From an uncultured Bacilli bacterium (GTDB lineage: Bacteria; Bacillota_I; Bacilli_A; RFN20; CAG-449): 55,263 nt of DNA. Shown here in pieces: positions 10,330-18,371 of the stretch; the stretch's first letter is position 1; each line of letters starts with the position of its first letter. The stretch spans positions 1-55,263 of the forward strand of contig CANQCZ010000006.1 in assembly GCA_947591215.1 (NCBI GenBank), given 5' to 3'. Below the pieces are notes generated by a model. It saw nothing but the letters and a program-made list of their open reading frames with translations, was not told the DNA's origin and made no database searches. A program made the translations under genes and the position numbers.

Positions 10330-11241
10330 ATGGAAACTAAGAAGCATTTTAAAAAGAGTGAGGAAAGAATTTTACATAGCTTTACGATTCGCCATGAAGA
10401 AGAATTGCTGAGTTTTTTATTGCGCCGTTTTCAAGAAATGTCGCGAAACAAAGTAAAGTCCTTTTTAATCCACAATCAAGTGTTGGTCAATGGTATTGTC
10501 ATTCGCCAATTCGATTACCATTTAGCCAAAGATGACGAACTTCAAATTTTAGCACACGGCCAAAAAGCAGGTGACAAAACCAAAACTAAACTTGAAATTA
10601 TCTACGAAGATGAAGAGTTTTTGGTGATCAATAAACCGAGCGGGTTACTTTCCATTGCGACTGATAATGAACGCGAAAATACCGCGTATCGTCTCGCCAA
10701 TGAATACGTCAGCCAAGAATCTAAAAAAAATCGGATCTTCATCTGTCATCGTATCGATAAAGAGACAAGTGGCGTCTTGATGTTTGTAAAAAACGAAAAG
10801 ACGCGCAATGCGTTACAAAGCAAGTGGAATTCATTAGTAACCAAACGCATCTATAAAGCGATTGTAGAGGGCACACCTAAACCTTTAAGTGGCCGGATAG
10901 TTTCATATTTATTGGAAACGAAGACCAATATCATGTATTCGGCGCATGAAAAGGGAAACGGACAAAAGGCGATTACTAATTACAAGACTTTAAAATCCAA
11001 TGGAACTTATTCGCTGGTGGAACTCAATCTTGAAACCGGACGCAAGAATCAAATTAGAGTGCACATGAAAGATTTAGGTACTCCGGTAGTCGGCGATGAC
11101 AAATATCATTCTTCAAGCGATCCGTTAAAACGATTAGGATTACACCATGAAACTTTGGAATTTATCCATCCGTTCACCGAAAAACGTTTTTGCTTTAAAA
11201 CGAAGATGCCATCATCTTTTTCGCGGATTTTCGAGAAATAA
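10330..11241 (+). CDS. RluA/RluD-family pseudouridine synthase
   Basis: Converts uridine to pseudouridine in rRNA (or tRNA). An N-terminal S4 RNA-binding domain (about residues 30-75) precedes the catalytic domain, whose active-site motif CHRIDKETSGVL carries the catalytic Asp near residue 143. YEDEEFLVINKPSGLL is also typical. A TTG at 10324 could add two residues, but the ATG at 10330 is the more likely start. About 303 residues, a normal RluD length. It ends the apt-rel operon; the stop is followed by a TTAGTAGATA motif and then the hisS leader. Confidence 0.9.
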   Translation: METKKHFKKSEERILHSFTIRHEEELLSFLLRRFQEMSRNKVKSFLIHNQVLVNGIVIRQFDYHLAKDDELQILAHGQKAGDKTKTKLEIIYEDEEFLVINKPSGLLSIATDNERENTAYRLANEYVSQESKKNRIFICHRIDKETSGVLMFVKNEKTRNALQSKWNSLVTKRIYKAIVEGTPKPLSGRIVSYLLETKTNIMYSAHEKGNGQKAITNYKTLKSNGTYSLVELNLETGRKNQIRVHMKDLGTPVVGDDKYHSSSDPLKRLGLHHETLEFIHPFTEKRFCFKTKMPSSFSRIFEK

Positions 11242-11260
11242 GTTGCATTTTAGCATAAAA

Positions 11261-11286
11261 TTAGTAAAATATTAGTAGATATAGTC
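11261..11286 (+). repeat. TTAGTAGATA 3'-flanking motif, copy 1 (after rluD-like gene)
   Basis: The 10-mer TTAGTAGATA at 11272-11281 is preceded by another TTAGTA at 11261-11266, 20 nt after the rluD-like stop codon. The same 10-mer occurs in the sense orientation just after plsY, the ABC permease gene and xseB. Function unknown. Confidence 0.5.
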
Positions 11287-11361
11287 TTTTTATTATCATT
11301 TTTAGACTTAAATTTAAGATATCAATTTCATGATTATCTTCCATATGATGACGTGAAGTGG

Positions 11362-11389
11362 TTGAAACGCACTCTAAAAATGATATAAT
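11362..11389 (+). promoter_or_regulatory. Sigma-A promoter of hisS-aspS
   Basis: TTGAAA at 11362-11367, a 16-bp spacer and TATAAT at 11384-11389, with an extended -10 TG at 11381-11382. The predicted transcript starts near 11396, exactly at the first base of the T-box stem I. Confidence 0.8.
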
Positions 11390-11395
11390 AAGACT

Positions 11396-11608
11396 ATCCG
11401 AAGAAGCAGAGGTTTGCTTAGATGGGTCTAGAGAGGGATCGTGTCGGTGAAAGATCTTCCCAAACAAGTACAATTGACACTGTGGAGGATGATACCTGAA
11501 CTACAGTAGGGATCCGTCGATCGCGTTAAGATCGGTTAAGAGGGCATCGAAAGATGAACTAAGGTGGTACCACGCTTTAAGCGTCCTTAGAGGTACTTTT
11601 TTATTTTT
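11396..11608 (+). promoter_or_regulatory. T-box riboswitch controlling hisS-aspS
   Basis: A tRNA-sensing leader. Stem I opens with ATCC (11396-11399) pairing with GGAT (11487-11490). The conserved T-box AAGGTGGTACCACG is at 11561-11574. The terminator stem is CTAAGG (559-564) with CCTTAG (585-590), an inner ACGCTT/AAGCGT stem, and then a T-rich run at 11597-11608. The specifier region near the 3' side of stem I reads GACAC (11476-11480), which holds GAC (Asp) followed by A and an overlapping CAC (His). The UGGU bulge fits a tRNA discriminator A or G; tRNA-Asp has G73 whereas bacterial tRNA-His has C73, so Asp is the better-supported ligand. Confidence 0.93.
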
Positions 11609-11622
11609 AAAGGAGGAATTTT

Positions 11623-12912
11623 ATGCCGACATATCAATTACAACGTGGCACATACGATGCTTATGATGATGACGCATTGAATCTTGATAAGTTGCAAGAA
11701 ATCTTAAAAGCAACGGTGTCTTTATACGGATTTAATCCGATTATTACGCCCATTTATGAGCAAACTGAATTGTTTACCCGTTCGGTTGGAGAAAGTTCAG
11801 ACATCGTCAATAAAGAGATGTTTTCGTTTGTCGATAAAGGTGGACGCAACATTTCCTTAAGACCGGAACTTACGGCGGGAGTGATGCGTGCCGTTGTCAC
11901 CAATAAATTGTACGCTACGCGCGATTTACCGCTTAAATATTACTATTGCGGACCGGCATTTCGTTATGAAAGACCGCAACAAGGAAGATATCGTCAATTT
12001 ACGCAATTCGGAGTTGAAAGAGTCGGAGTAACTTCGCCTCTTGACGATGCTGAAACGATTATCATGGGTTACAGCGCCTTGTTGATGATCGGTTTTCCGC
12101 GGGTCACGTTAAAAATTAACACTTTAGGCGATGAAAAAACGCGCGATAACTATCGTGCGGCCTTAAAGGAATACTTCGCACCTCACATCGCTTCGATGTG
12201 TGAGGATTGCAAAAGACGATTTGAAACCAATCCACTACGAATTCTTGATTGCAAGGATCCTCAAGATCGAGAAATAATCGCCAAAGCACCATCTATGAGT
12301 GAATATCTTAGCGATGAAGAAAAGGCCTATTTTAAGGTCATTACCGACGCTTTAGAACGCTTTGAGATTCCTTATGAACTCGATACTACATTAGTTCGTG
12401 GCCTTGATTATTATTCACATGTGGTCTTTGAATATCACTATACAAGTGATGACGGTACGAATCTCGGAGCTATCGGCGCGGGTGGTCATTACGATAATCT
12501 AGTTAGTGAAGTAGGCGGTCCGATGCTTTCTTCCGTGGGCTTTGCTTTAGGACTTGAAAGGCTCAATTCACTGTTAAAAGAGATCAAGCCAGAAGAGTAT
12601 GAAAAATCTTTCCTCGATTGTTTTTTAATTTATCAAGGAGAAGAATGTCAAACTGTCGCTTTCGATCTAGCGATGATGCTTCGTTTTAATGGCTTTAAAT
12701 GCGATTTGCTATATCAAAATAAGAACTATGGCGCACAATTGAAGGTCGCTACTCGCAAGATGGCAAGTTTTGCGATTTTTGTGGGCGAAGAGGAAGTTAA
12801 AAATCATCGTTTCAATATTAAAAATCTTGAAACTCAAGAGCAAGAAGCGGTGGCGTATGATGATTTAGTTGCGTATTTAGATGAACATTTGGAGGTACAT
12901 CATCATGATTAG
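11623..12912 (+). CDS. hisS: Histidyl-tRNA synthetase
   Basis: Charges tRNA-His. The 429-residue class IIa synthetase shows motif 1 (PIITPIYEQTELFTRSVGE near 45), motif 2 (FRYERPQQGRYRQFTQFGVE near 115) and the HisRS-specific histidine-binding signature LVRGLDYYSHVVFEY near residue 258. The C-terminal anticodon-binding domain follows. AAAGGAGG sits 7 nt before the ATG. Expression is controlled by the T-box immediately upstream; aspS starts inside its last codons. Confidence 0.97.
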   Translation: MPTYQLQRGTYDAYDDDALNLDKLQEILKATVSLYGFNPIITPIYEQTELFTRSVGESSDIVNKEMFSFVDKGGRNISLRPELTAGVMRAVVTNKLYATRDLPLKYYYCGPAFRYERPQQGRYRQFTQFGVERVGVTSPLDDAETIIMGYSALLMIGFPRVTLKINTLGDEKTRDNYRAALKEYFAPHIASMCEDCKRRFETNPLRILDCKDPQDREIIAKAPSMSEYLSDEEKAYFKVITDALERFEIPYELDTTLVRGLDYYSHVVFEYHYTSDDGTNLGAIGAGGHYDNLVSEVGGPMLSSVGFALGLERLNSLLKEIKPEEYEKSFLDCFLIYQGEECQTVAFDLAMMLRFNGFKCDLLYQNKNYGAQLKVATRKMASFAIFVGEEEVKNHRFNIKNLETQEQEAVAYDDLVAYLDEHLEVHHHD

Positions 12913-14644
12913 AACACATAATAACGGCGAATTACGCCTTAAAAATGTCGGTGAACGGGTGACATTAATCGGTTGGGTTGCCAAAAAGAGAAATCTCGGC
13001 TCACTGGTTTTTATCGATCTTCGTGATCGTTACGGCTATACCCAAGTCATCGCCAAGGAAGAAGATTTTGAAAATTTAAATCAGATCAAAAACGAGTATC
13101 TCCTTCAAGTCACGGGTCTTGTGCAAAAGAAAGACACGCCGAATCCTAAATTGGCGACCGGTGAAATCGAAGTGGCGGCCGAAAAAATCGAAATAGTCAA
13201 TACAAGCGAGCAACCGCCTTTTATCATCGCCGATGAAACCGATGCTTTGGAAGATACGCGTTTAAAGTATCGTTATTTGGATTTAAGACGTCCAAAAATG
13301 CAAAAATTCTTGATGAAACGGGCCGCGATCTGCCGTTCGGTAAGAAAATATCTCGATAATCTCGATTTTATCGAAGTGGAAACTCCGGTTTTGACGCTTT
13401 CAACGCCGGAAGGAGCACGCGATTATCTAGTTCCGTCGCGGGTTAAAAAGGGTTCTTTTTACGCTTTGCCACAATCGCCGCAGCTTTTCAAACAACTATT
13501 GATGGTCGGCGGTATGGAACGCTATTACCAAATCGCTCGTTGCTTCCGCGATGAGGATTTAAGAGCGGATCGGCAACCCGATTTTACGCAAATCGATATC
13601 GAAACTTCGTTTTTGGATCAAGATCAGATCTTTGAAATCCTTGAAGGGCTCGTCAAGCAGATGTTTGAGGATGTAAACGGGGTAAAGATTGAAACACCAT
13701 TTAAAAGATTGCCGTACGTTGATGCCATCGATCGTTATGGTTCGGATAAACCCGACACCCGTTTTGGCTTTGAACTTCAAGATTTAAAAAAATACGTCGC
13801 TCAAATCGATGTCGCGGCGTTAAAACAAGCCGCGGCTTTTAAAGCCATCGTCGTTAATGGTATCGCTAATTCGATGAGTCGTAAAAATCTTGATGGACTC
13901 AACGAAATTTCAAGCAAATTCGGGATCAAGTCATTAATCGCTTTAAAATATCTAAATGGAACTTTAGAAGGATCGTTTACCAAATTTTTCTCTGAATCGC
14001 TTAAAAAACAATTAGTCAGTGATTTAAAACTTCAAGAAAATGATTTGATTTTGATGGCTTTTGGACCATATGAAGCGGTGACTTCAAGTTTAGGCGCGGT
14101 TCGTTCTTATTTTGGAAAAACTTTAGGTTTAATAAAAGAAGGAACTTACGATTTGCTTTGGATCGTCGATTTCCCGTTATTCCATTATGATGAACAAACG
14201 CAAAGTTACACTTCAGAACATCATCCGTTTACCCGTCCTCGTGACGAAGATTTAAAGTATTTGGATAGTGATCCGACCAAAGTGTATGGTTATTGCTTTG
14301 ATTTAGTGTTAAATGGTTATGAAACATTATCGGGTTCGTTACGTATCTACGATCAAAAAGTACAACGTAAGATCTTTAAAATTTTAGGCCTCAGTGAAGC
14401 GGACATCAATCGTAAATTCGGTTGGTTTATCGGGGCTTTGAAATATGGAACTCCGCCTCATGGCGGGGCGGCTTTCGGCCTTGACCGTTTGACGATGATC
14501 TTATCGGGCACTGAAAACATCCGCGATGTGATCGCTTTCCCCAAAAATTTATCGGCTACCTGTCCGATGACACAAGCGCCGATGCCGGTTGATGAAGCGC
14601 AACTTGACGATTTAGGAATCGCCGTTAAAAAAAGCGAGGAATAA
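12905..14644 (+). CDS. aspS: Aspartyl-tRNA synthetase
   Basis: Charges tRNA-Asp. The ATG at 12905 is chosen because GGAGGT lies 8 nt upstream and the family-typical MIRTHNNGEL start follows; an upstream in-frame ATG at 12881 adds eight unrelated residues within hisS. The product (579 residues) has an N-terminal OB-fold anticodon domain, class II motif 2 (CFRDEDLRADRQPDFTQID), a bacterial GAD insertion, and motif 3 (GGAAFGLDRL). It overlaps hisS by 8 nt, giving the usual Firmicute hisS-aspS operon under one T-box. Confidence 0.97.
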   Translation: MIRTHNNGELRLKNVGERVTLIGWVAKKRNLGSLVFIDLRDRYGYTQVIAKEEDFENLNQIKNEYLLQVTGLVQKKDTPNPKLATGEIEVAAEKIEIVNTSEQPPFIIADETDALEDTRLKYRYLDLRRPKMQKFLMKRAAICRSVRKYLDNLDFIEVETPVLTLSTPEGARDYLVPSRVKKGSFYALPQSPQLFKQLLMVGGMERYYQIARCFRDEDLRADRQPDFTQIDIETSFLDQDQIFEILEGLVKQMFEDVNGVKIETPFKRLPYVDAIDRYGSDKPDTRFGFELQDLKKYVAQIDVAALKQAAAFKAIVVNGIANSMSRKNLDGLNEISSKFGIKSLIALKYLNGTLEGSFTKFFSESLKKQLVSDLKLQENDLILMAFGPYEAVTSSLGAVRSYFGKTLGLIKEGTYDLLWIVDFPLFHYDEQTQSYTSEHHPFTRPRDEDLKYLDSDPTKVYGYCFDLVLNGYETLSGSLRIYDQKVQRKIFKILGLSEADINRKFGWFIGALKYGTPPHGGAAFGLDRLTMILSGTENIRDVIAFPKNLSATCPMTQAPMPVDEAQLDDLGIAVKKSEE

Positions 14645-14646
14645 CG

Positions 14647-15993
14647 ATGAAATTTTCTTCCTTTAATCTTAAGAAAGAATTGTTGCAAGTCTTGAATGAA
14701 AAGGGATATGTTGAAGCGACTCCGGTTCAAGAAAAAGTGATTCCCAAAGCCCTTAAAGGGCATTCACTGCTGGTTAAAAGCGAAACCGGTTCAGGCAAAA
14801 CTCACGCCTTTTTGATTCCACTTCTTAACAATCTCGACTATGAAGAGAATAAAACGCAAGTCATCATTGTTTCACCGACCGCTGAATTGGCACTTCAAAC
14901 GGCGCGTTTTGCCCGTCAGTTGACTGACTGCTTTAAAGAAGGCGTCGTAAAGCTTCTCAATCCTAGCATTTCTTCGAAAATCGAAGGAGAAAGTCTCAAT
15001 CATCAAAATGCGACGCAACCTTTGATGATTGTGGGCACTCCCGGTAGAATCATCGAAGTATTGATTAAAAACCGCAATTTCGATCGGAGCCGAGTAAAGA
15101 CTTTGGTTCTCGATGAAGCGGATATGTTGCTTGATCACAATTATTTGGAAGATGTGAGTTTGATCAACGATTTCTTTAAAGCCAAACAACGCTTGATTTT
15201 CACAGCGACGATGAAGGAACACCTTTTGAAACAGACTCAAAAGTACATTCAAGTCGATGAAGTGATCGATGTCGATGGTAATCATAAAACCAATCACAAG
15301 GTTCGTCATCATTTGCTTGACATCAAACATCGAGAACCGCTTGAAGCGTTGATGCTTTTTTTGAAAGTCGCTAAGCCGTATTTTACCTTAGTCTTTTCTT
15401 CGAAAAAGGAACAAGTGAAAAAAATTTACGAAGGGCTTAACAAAAATGGTATCGAATGCGGTATTTTAAATGGCGATCTCGATTCAAGAGAACGCAAGAC
15501 GATGCTTAAAAGAGCGAATTTGAATGAATTCAATCTCATCGTGTGCTCAGATGTCGCCTCGCGCGGCCTTGATTTAAAAGATGTTACCTGCATCGTTTCG
15601 CTCGATTTACCGTCGGACTTAGATTATTACTATCATCGGGCCGGACGAAGCGGAAGATATGATCGTGATGGCGATAGCTACATCTTTTACGATGATGACA
15701 ACAAGTATAAATTAGAGAACCTCAAGAAGACAAAACTGACGTTTGATGAGTTAGTGCTTCGCGAAGAAGGAATTAAACCGCAACGAAAAAAAGGGCAAGC
15801 ACGCCGTCAAGTCAATGAGGTTTTAGAAGCAAAAATCAAGCGTGAAGTGAGCAAAGTGCGATCCTATAAAGTCAAGCCCAACTATAAGAAGAAAGTCAAA
15901 TTAGCGGTTATGAAAGCCAAACGCGATCATAAAAAGCAGATTATTCGCGATAATATCATCGCCGCGAAAAAGGCCAAACGCGCTAAGAAGTGA
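14647..15993 (+). CDS. cshB: DEAD-box RNA helicase (CshB-like)
   Basis: An ATP-dependent RNA helicase, probably for ribosome assembly or cold-shock RNA remodelling. The 448 residues show the Q motif, Walker A SETGSGKT near 39, PTAELALQ, GTPGR, DEAD (VLDEADMLLD), TAT in place of the usual SAT motif III, and HRAGRSGRYDRDG motif VI. The last 60 residues are very Lys/Arg-rich, probably an RNA-binding tail. In Bacillus, cshB (yqfR) lies between yqfQ and yqfT/ispG; the same neighbours occur here, which is the reason for the symbol. Its end overlaps the convergent yqfT-like gene by 11 nt. Confidence 0.9.
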   Translation: MKFSSFNLKKELLQVLNEKGYVEATPVQEKVIPKALKGHSLLVKSETGSGKTHAFLIPLLNNLDYEENKTQVIIVSPTAELALQTARFARQLTDCFKEGVVKLLNPSISSKIEGESLNHQNATQPLMIVGTPGRIIEVLIKNRNFDRSRVKTLVLDEADMLLDHNYLEDVSLINDFFKAKQRLIFTATMKEHLLKQTQKYIQVDEVIDVDGNHKTNHKVRHHLLDIKHREPLEALMLFLKVAKPYFTLVFSSKKEQVKKIYEGLNKNGIECGILNGDLDSRERKTMLKRANLNEFNLIVCSDVASRGLDLKDVTCIVSLDLPSDLDYYYHRAGRSGRYDRDGDSYIFYDDDNKYKLENLKKTKLTFDELVLREEGIKPQRKKGQARRQVNEVLEAKIKREVSKVRSYKVKPNYKKKVKLAVMKAKRDHKKQIIRDNIIAAKKAKRAKK

Positions 15994-16231
15994 GATCTTC
16001 AATGATCGTTTCGACCTTTTTTAAGGTTTCAGGAGCGACTAAAGGTCGCGCCAATTCGATTAAACTATCTTTATTTTCTAGTGTCAGTTCGTAGCGATGT
16101 TGTTTTAAAAAGGGCAAGATGACTTTCGCTTCTTCAAGCGTAAACTCATAGCCGTAACGATGAGCAAGTTCGATTCCTTGCTCTAAAGTCAAAGAGTTAA
16201 TATACATCGCCACCAAGGCTTTTGAAATCAT
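15983..16231 (-). CDS. DUF2624-like (YqfT-like) small protein
   Basis: An 82-residue helical protein beginning MISKALVAMYINSLT. The in-frame region upstream (to 16282) runs through an ispG terminator hairpin and into the ispG end, so the ATG at 16231 is preferred; GGTGA in the 3' arm of that hairpin could be its ribosome site. The pattern of short helices (LTLEQGIELAHRYGYEFTLEE) and the position between cshB and ispG match B. subtilis YqfT (DUF2624). Molecular function is unknown. Family assignment rests on gene order and general pattern. Confidence 0.6.
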   Translation of the reverse strand: MISKALVAMYINSLTLEQGIELAHRYGYEFTLEEAKVILPFLKQHRYELTLENKDSLIELARPLVAPETLKKVETIIEDLTS

Positions 16232-16233
16232 AT

Positions 16234-16270
16234 AAAAAATCACCCAAAGTATTATATGGGTGATTTTTTT
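16234..16270 (-). terminator. Intrinsic terminator after ispG, bidirectional
   Basis: AAAAAATCACCC at 16234-16245 pairs with GGGTGATTTTTTT at 16258-16270 (loop of 12 nt), giving U-runs on both strands. On the minus strand it ends ispG. The hairpin also covers the ribosome-binding region of the yqfT-like gene; on the plus strand it could stop read-through from cshB. Confidence 0.8.
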
Positions 16271-16272
16271 AC

Positions 16273-17328
16273 TTATTGACACTTATCGATTTCATCGAGT
16301 AGGACTTTTAACGCTTCATCGGCTTTGATTTTTCTAACGATTTGACCTTTTTTAAAGAGAACGAACTCATTTTTACCACCAGCTAAACCAAGATCGGCTT
16401 GATGTGCTTCGCCGGGTCCATTTACAATGCAACCCATAATGGCGACGGTGATCGGTTTATTGATCTTTTCAAGTTCTTCAGTCACTCGATCGACTAGCGG
16501 TTTTAAATCGACCGCAGTCCTTCCGCAAGTGGGACAAGAGATAAGACGCGGAAAATTGGTAAAGAGGTTTAAATCGGTCAAAAGCCGTTTGCAGGCGATT
16601 ATTTCTTCTTCCGGTTCTTCAGTCAAAGAGATTCTTATCGTATTCCCGATACCTTCTAACAATAAGGGGCTGAGTCCGGCAGCCGAACGCAACAAACCGG
16701 TCTTACTGTTGCCGGCTTCTGTGATTCCTAGATGAAGAGGGTAAGGAAAGAGTTTACTAGCTTCTCTATAAGCTTCAATCGTCGTCAATACCGAACTGGC
16801 TTTTAAGGAAATGACGATATCGAAAAATTCTTGTTTTTCAAAAAATTTTACGTATTTTTCACAAAGGGACACCAAGGCGTGAGCCGTCACTTTATCATCG
16901 TTTAAAAGCAAAGTTTCGCGATCCAAAGATCCTGAATTGACCCCGATACGAATCGGCACATGATGTTTTTTGGCACATTCAATCACTAACTTGGTTTTTT
17001 CAAAGCCACCGATATTGCCGGGATTGATTCGAATTTTGTCGATGCCGTTTTCAATCGCTTTGATGGCGAGACGATAGTCAAAGTGAATGTCACCGACAAG
17101 GGGAATTTTGATCTGTTTCACGATTTCTTTAATCGCCAAAGCATCTTCTTCATCCATGATTGAAACTCGCATCAAATCCGCGCCTAAAGCAGCGAGACGA
17201 TTGATTTGTGCGACCACTTCAGCGACTTTTGAAGTCTTGATATTGCACATTGATTGAATTAAAACTTGGTTAGAACCACCCATAACGATATTTCTTAAAT
17301 GAATCGCGCGCGTTTGTTCTCTTAACAT
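16273..17328 (-). CDS. ispG: 4-hydroxy-3-methylbut-2-en-1-yl diphosphate synthase (MEP pathway)
   Basis: IspG makes HMBPP from ME-cPP with a [4Fe-4S] cluster and feeds IspH, encoded 10 kb away. The 351-residue protein shows a TIM-barrel N-terminal half (PLVGDIHFDYRLA, RINPGNIG) and the cluster cysteines in CPTCGRT near residue 264 and MGCIVNGPGEA near 298. GGTGAT precedes the ATG. A minus-strand extended -10 (TGTTATAAT, 17347-17355) lies a few bases upstream, so the gene is probably transcribed alone or with the yqfT-like gene. Confidence 0.95.
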   Translation of the reverse strand: MLREQTRAIHLRNIVMGGSNQVLIQSMCNIKTSKVAEVVAQINRLAALGADLMRVSIMDEEDALAIKEIVKQIKIPLVGDIHFDYRLAIKAIENGIDKIRINPGNIGGFEKTKLVIECAKKHHVPIRIGVNSGSLDRETLLLNDDKVTAHALVSLCEKYVKFFEKQEFFDIVISLKASSVLTTIEAYREASKLFPYPLHLGITEAGNSKTGLLRSAAGLSPLLLEGIGNTIRISLTEEPEEEIIACKRLLTDLNLFTNFPRLISCPTCGRTAVDLKPLVDRVTEELEKINKPITVAIMGCIVNGPGEAHQADLGLAGGKNEFVLFKKGQIVRKIKADEALKVLLDEIDKCQ

Positions 17329-17346
17329 AGTTTATCACCGCTTTTG

Positions 17347-17355
17347 ATTATAACA
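17347..17355 (-). promoter_or_regulatory. Probable extended -10 promoter of ispG
   Basis: On the minus strand the sequence reads TGTTATAAT, a perfect -10 hexamer with an upstream TGn. No good -35 hexamer is present at 17 bp. The start of transcription would be about 12 nt before the ispG ATG. Confidence 0.5.
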
Positions 17356-17484
17356 TAGTTTTGAAAATGCGCCATCAACAAGGTGAATTTATCGAAAATC
17401 GTGAAATAAAATACTAAAGTTTCAGCAAAATTCACCTATTGAAAAGAAAGGAGACTGAAAAATATTAAGTTTTAAGATAGGGCT

Positions 17485-17904
17485 ATGAGTAAGAAAAAGA
17501 ATCGTAAACGATTAACGGGTTGGGCGCGAACAAAAGAATATCCTCATAAAAAACATCCCGCCACATATCATCGCAAAGGCAGTAATGAAATCGAATATAT
17601 TACTTTTACGCATTCTAAAGAAGTTGATTTTGGTAAAAAAGGAAAGGTTCGTACTATTCCGTTGTTAGATAATATCAGTCCTTTAGAGCGAGAAAAAAAT
17701 AAAAAGTATGGCAAAAATCGTTCTTATGCCTATCCTAGAGTGTTTATAGGAAAACGTTCGGCTTTAGGGAAAGAAACTGATGAGTTTAATCCAGTAGATT
17801 CCGATAAAGAATATATCAAAAAGATGTTTGAAGTTTTTCCTCGTGAGCAAGTCCCACTTACGGGTGGTAAAGGAAAATATCGAAAGAAAAAGTCTAAAAA
17901 ATAA
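17485..17904 (+). CDS. Small basic protein of unknown function beside the sRNA array
   Basis: I do not recognise a characterised family. The 139-residue protein is strongly basic: the first 12 and last 12 residues are mostly Lys/Arg, and the middle contains ITFTHSKEVDFGKKGK, IPLLDNIS and SYAYPRVFIGKRSALG. No signal peptide or membrane segment is seen. Composition suggests nucleic-acid or RNA binding (inference). Only a weak AGGG lies 2 nt before the ATG; a better GGAG is 34 nt further upstream. The stop codon is 8 nt from the 3' end of a convergent small RNA gene, and a broken copy of the last 40 codons recurs at 18372-18502 next to another copy of that RNA. Confidence 0.75.
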   Translation: MSKKKNRKRLTGWARTKEYPHKKHPATYHRKGSNEIEYITFTHSKEVDFGKKGKVRTIPLLDNISPLEREKNKKYGKNRSYAYPRVFIGKRSALGKETDEFNPVDSDKEYIKKMFEVFPREQVPLTGGKGKYRKKKSKK

Positions 17905-17911
17905 ATGCATT

Positions 17912-18004
17912 AAAAAAAGAAAGTGCCACGAGCAATTAAGCCTCTTTGCGTGGGGGCTACAAGGACGAAAGCGGTAAAACGCTAACACCGAGCCAAACAC
18001 TTTC
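17912..18004 (-). ncRNA. Candidate structured small RNA, copy 1
   Basis: Predicted transcript from +1 at 18004 (7 nt past the -10) to a seven-U tail at 17918-17912. P1 pairs GAAAGUG at the 5' end with CACUUUC next to the U-run. Inside P1 are two hairpin domains: GGCU/AGCC (containing CGGU/ACCG, with an alternative AGCG/CGCU pairing) and CCACG/CGUGG. The RNA converges on the 3' end of the small basic-protein gene. I match it to no RNA family that I know; I considered hammerhead, twister, pistol, HDV-like, T-box and the common riboswitches. Confidence 0.7.
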
Positions 18005-18011
18005 TGCACTT

Positions 18012-18041
18012 ATTGTATACGAGATTTCGAATATAAGTCAA
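18012..18041 (-). promoter_or_regulatory. Sigma-A promoter of sRNA copy 1
   Basis: Minus strand: TTGACT (18041-18036), an 18-bp spacer, TACAAT (18017-18012). The layout is identical in all three copies and places +1 at the first G of the RNA P1 stem. Confidence 0.75.
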
Positions 18042-18102
18042 TAAATATATTCACACATAAAGGAAAACAAAGGAGCTGATAACACTCTAAAAAATAAATA
18101 AC

Positions 18103-18198
18103 AAAAAAAGAAAGTGCCCGCAAATCGTATTAACGATTCCATTGTACGGGGCTCAAGGACGAAAGCGATAAAACGCTAACACCGAGCCAAACACTTTC
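18103..18198 (-). ncRNA. Candidate structured small RNA, copy 2 (divergent hairpin)
   Basis: The same architecture as copy 1: GAAAGUG/CACUUUC closing stem, GGCU/AGCC domain, U-tail at 18109-18103. The second hairpin is replaced: CCCG/CGGG instead of CCACG/CGUGG, and its loop now contains an extra AAUCGU/ACGAUU stem. Inside the first domain CGGU faces AUCG, keeping pairing through a G-U wobble where copies 1 and 3 have ACCG. These compensating changes support selection on RNA structure. Confidence 0.7.
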
Positions 18199-18205
18199 TG
18201 CACCT

Positions 18206-18235
18206 ATTGTACTCGAAATTTCAAATATAAGTCAA
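18206..18235 (-). promoter_or_regulatory. Sigma-A promoter of sRNA copy 2
   Basis: Minus strand: TTGACT (18235-18230), 18-bp spacer, TACAAT (18211-18206); +1 falls at 18198. The spacer sequence differs from copy 1 while both hexamers and the spacing are kept. Confidence 0.75.
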
Positions 18236-18371
18236 TAAATTTGTTAACATATAAAGGAAAACAAAGATGATTTATAACATTTCAAATATATGTGTGGCAT
18301 TGTGATTGGTAATAATAATGGACATAAATATGACATTTTGGTTATTTTTAAGATTTCATTGATAAATCAAA

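Noticed and set aside
17764-18009. Minus-strand reading frames across the RNA repeats (starting MQKVFGSVLAF and MFGSVLAYYRF)
   Set aside because: They overlay the structured RNA copies and their U-runs, have no ribosome site, and differ between copies in ways that follow RNA pairing rather than codons.
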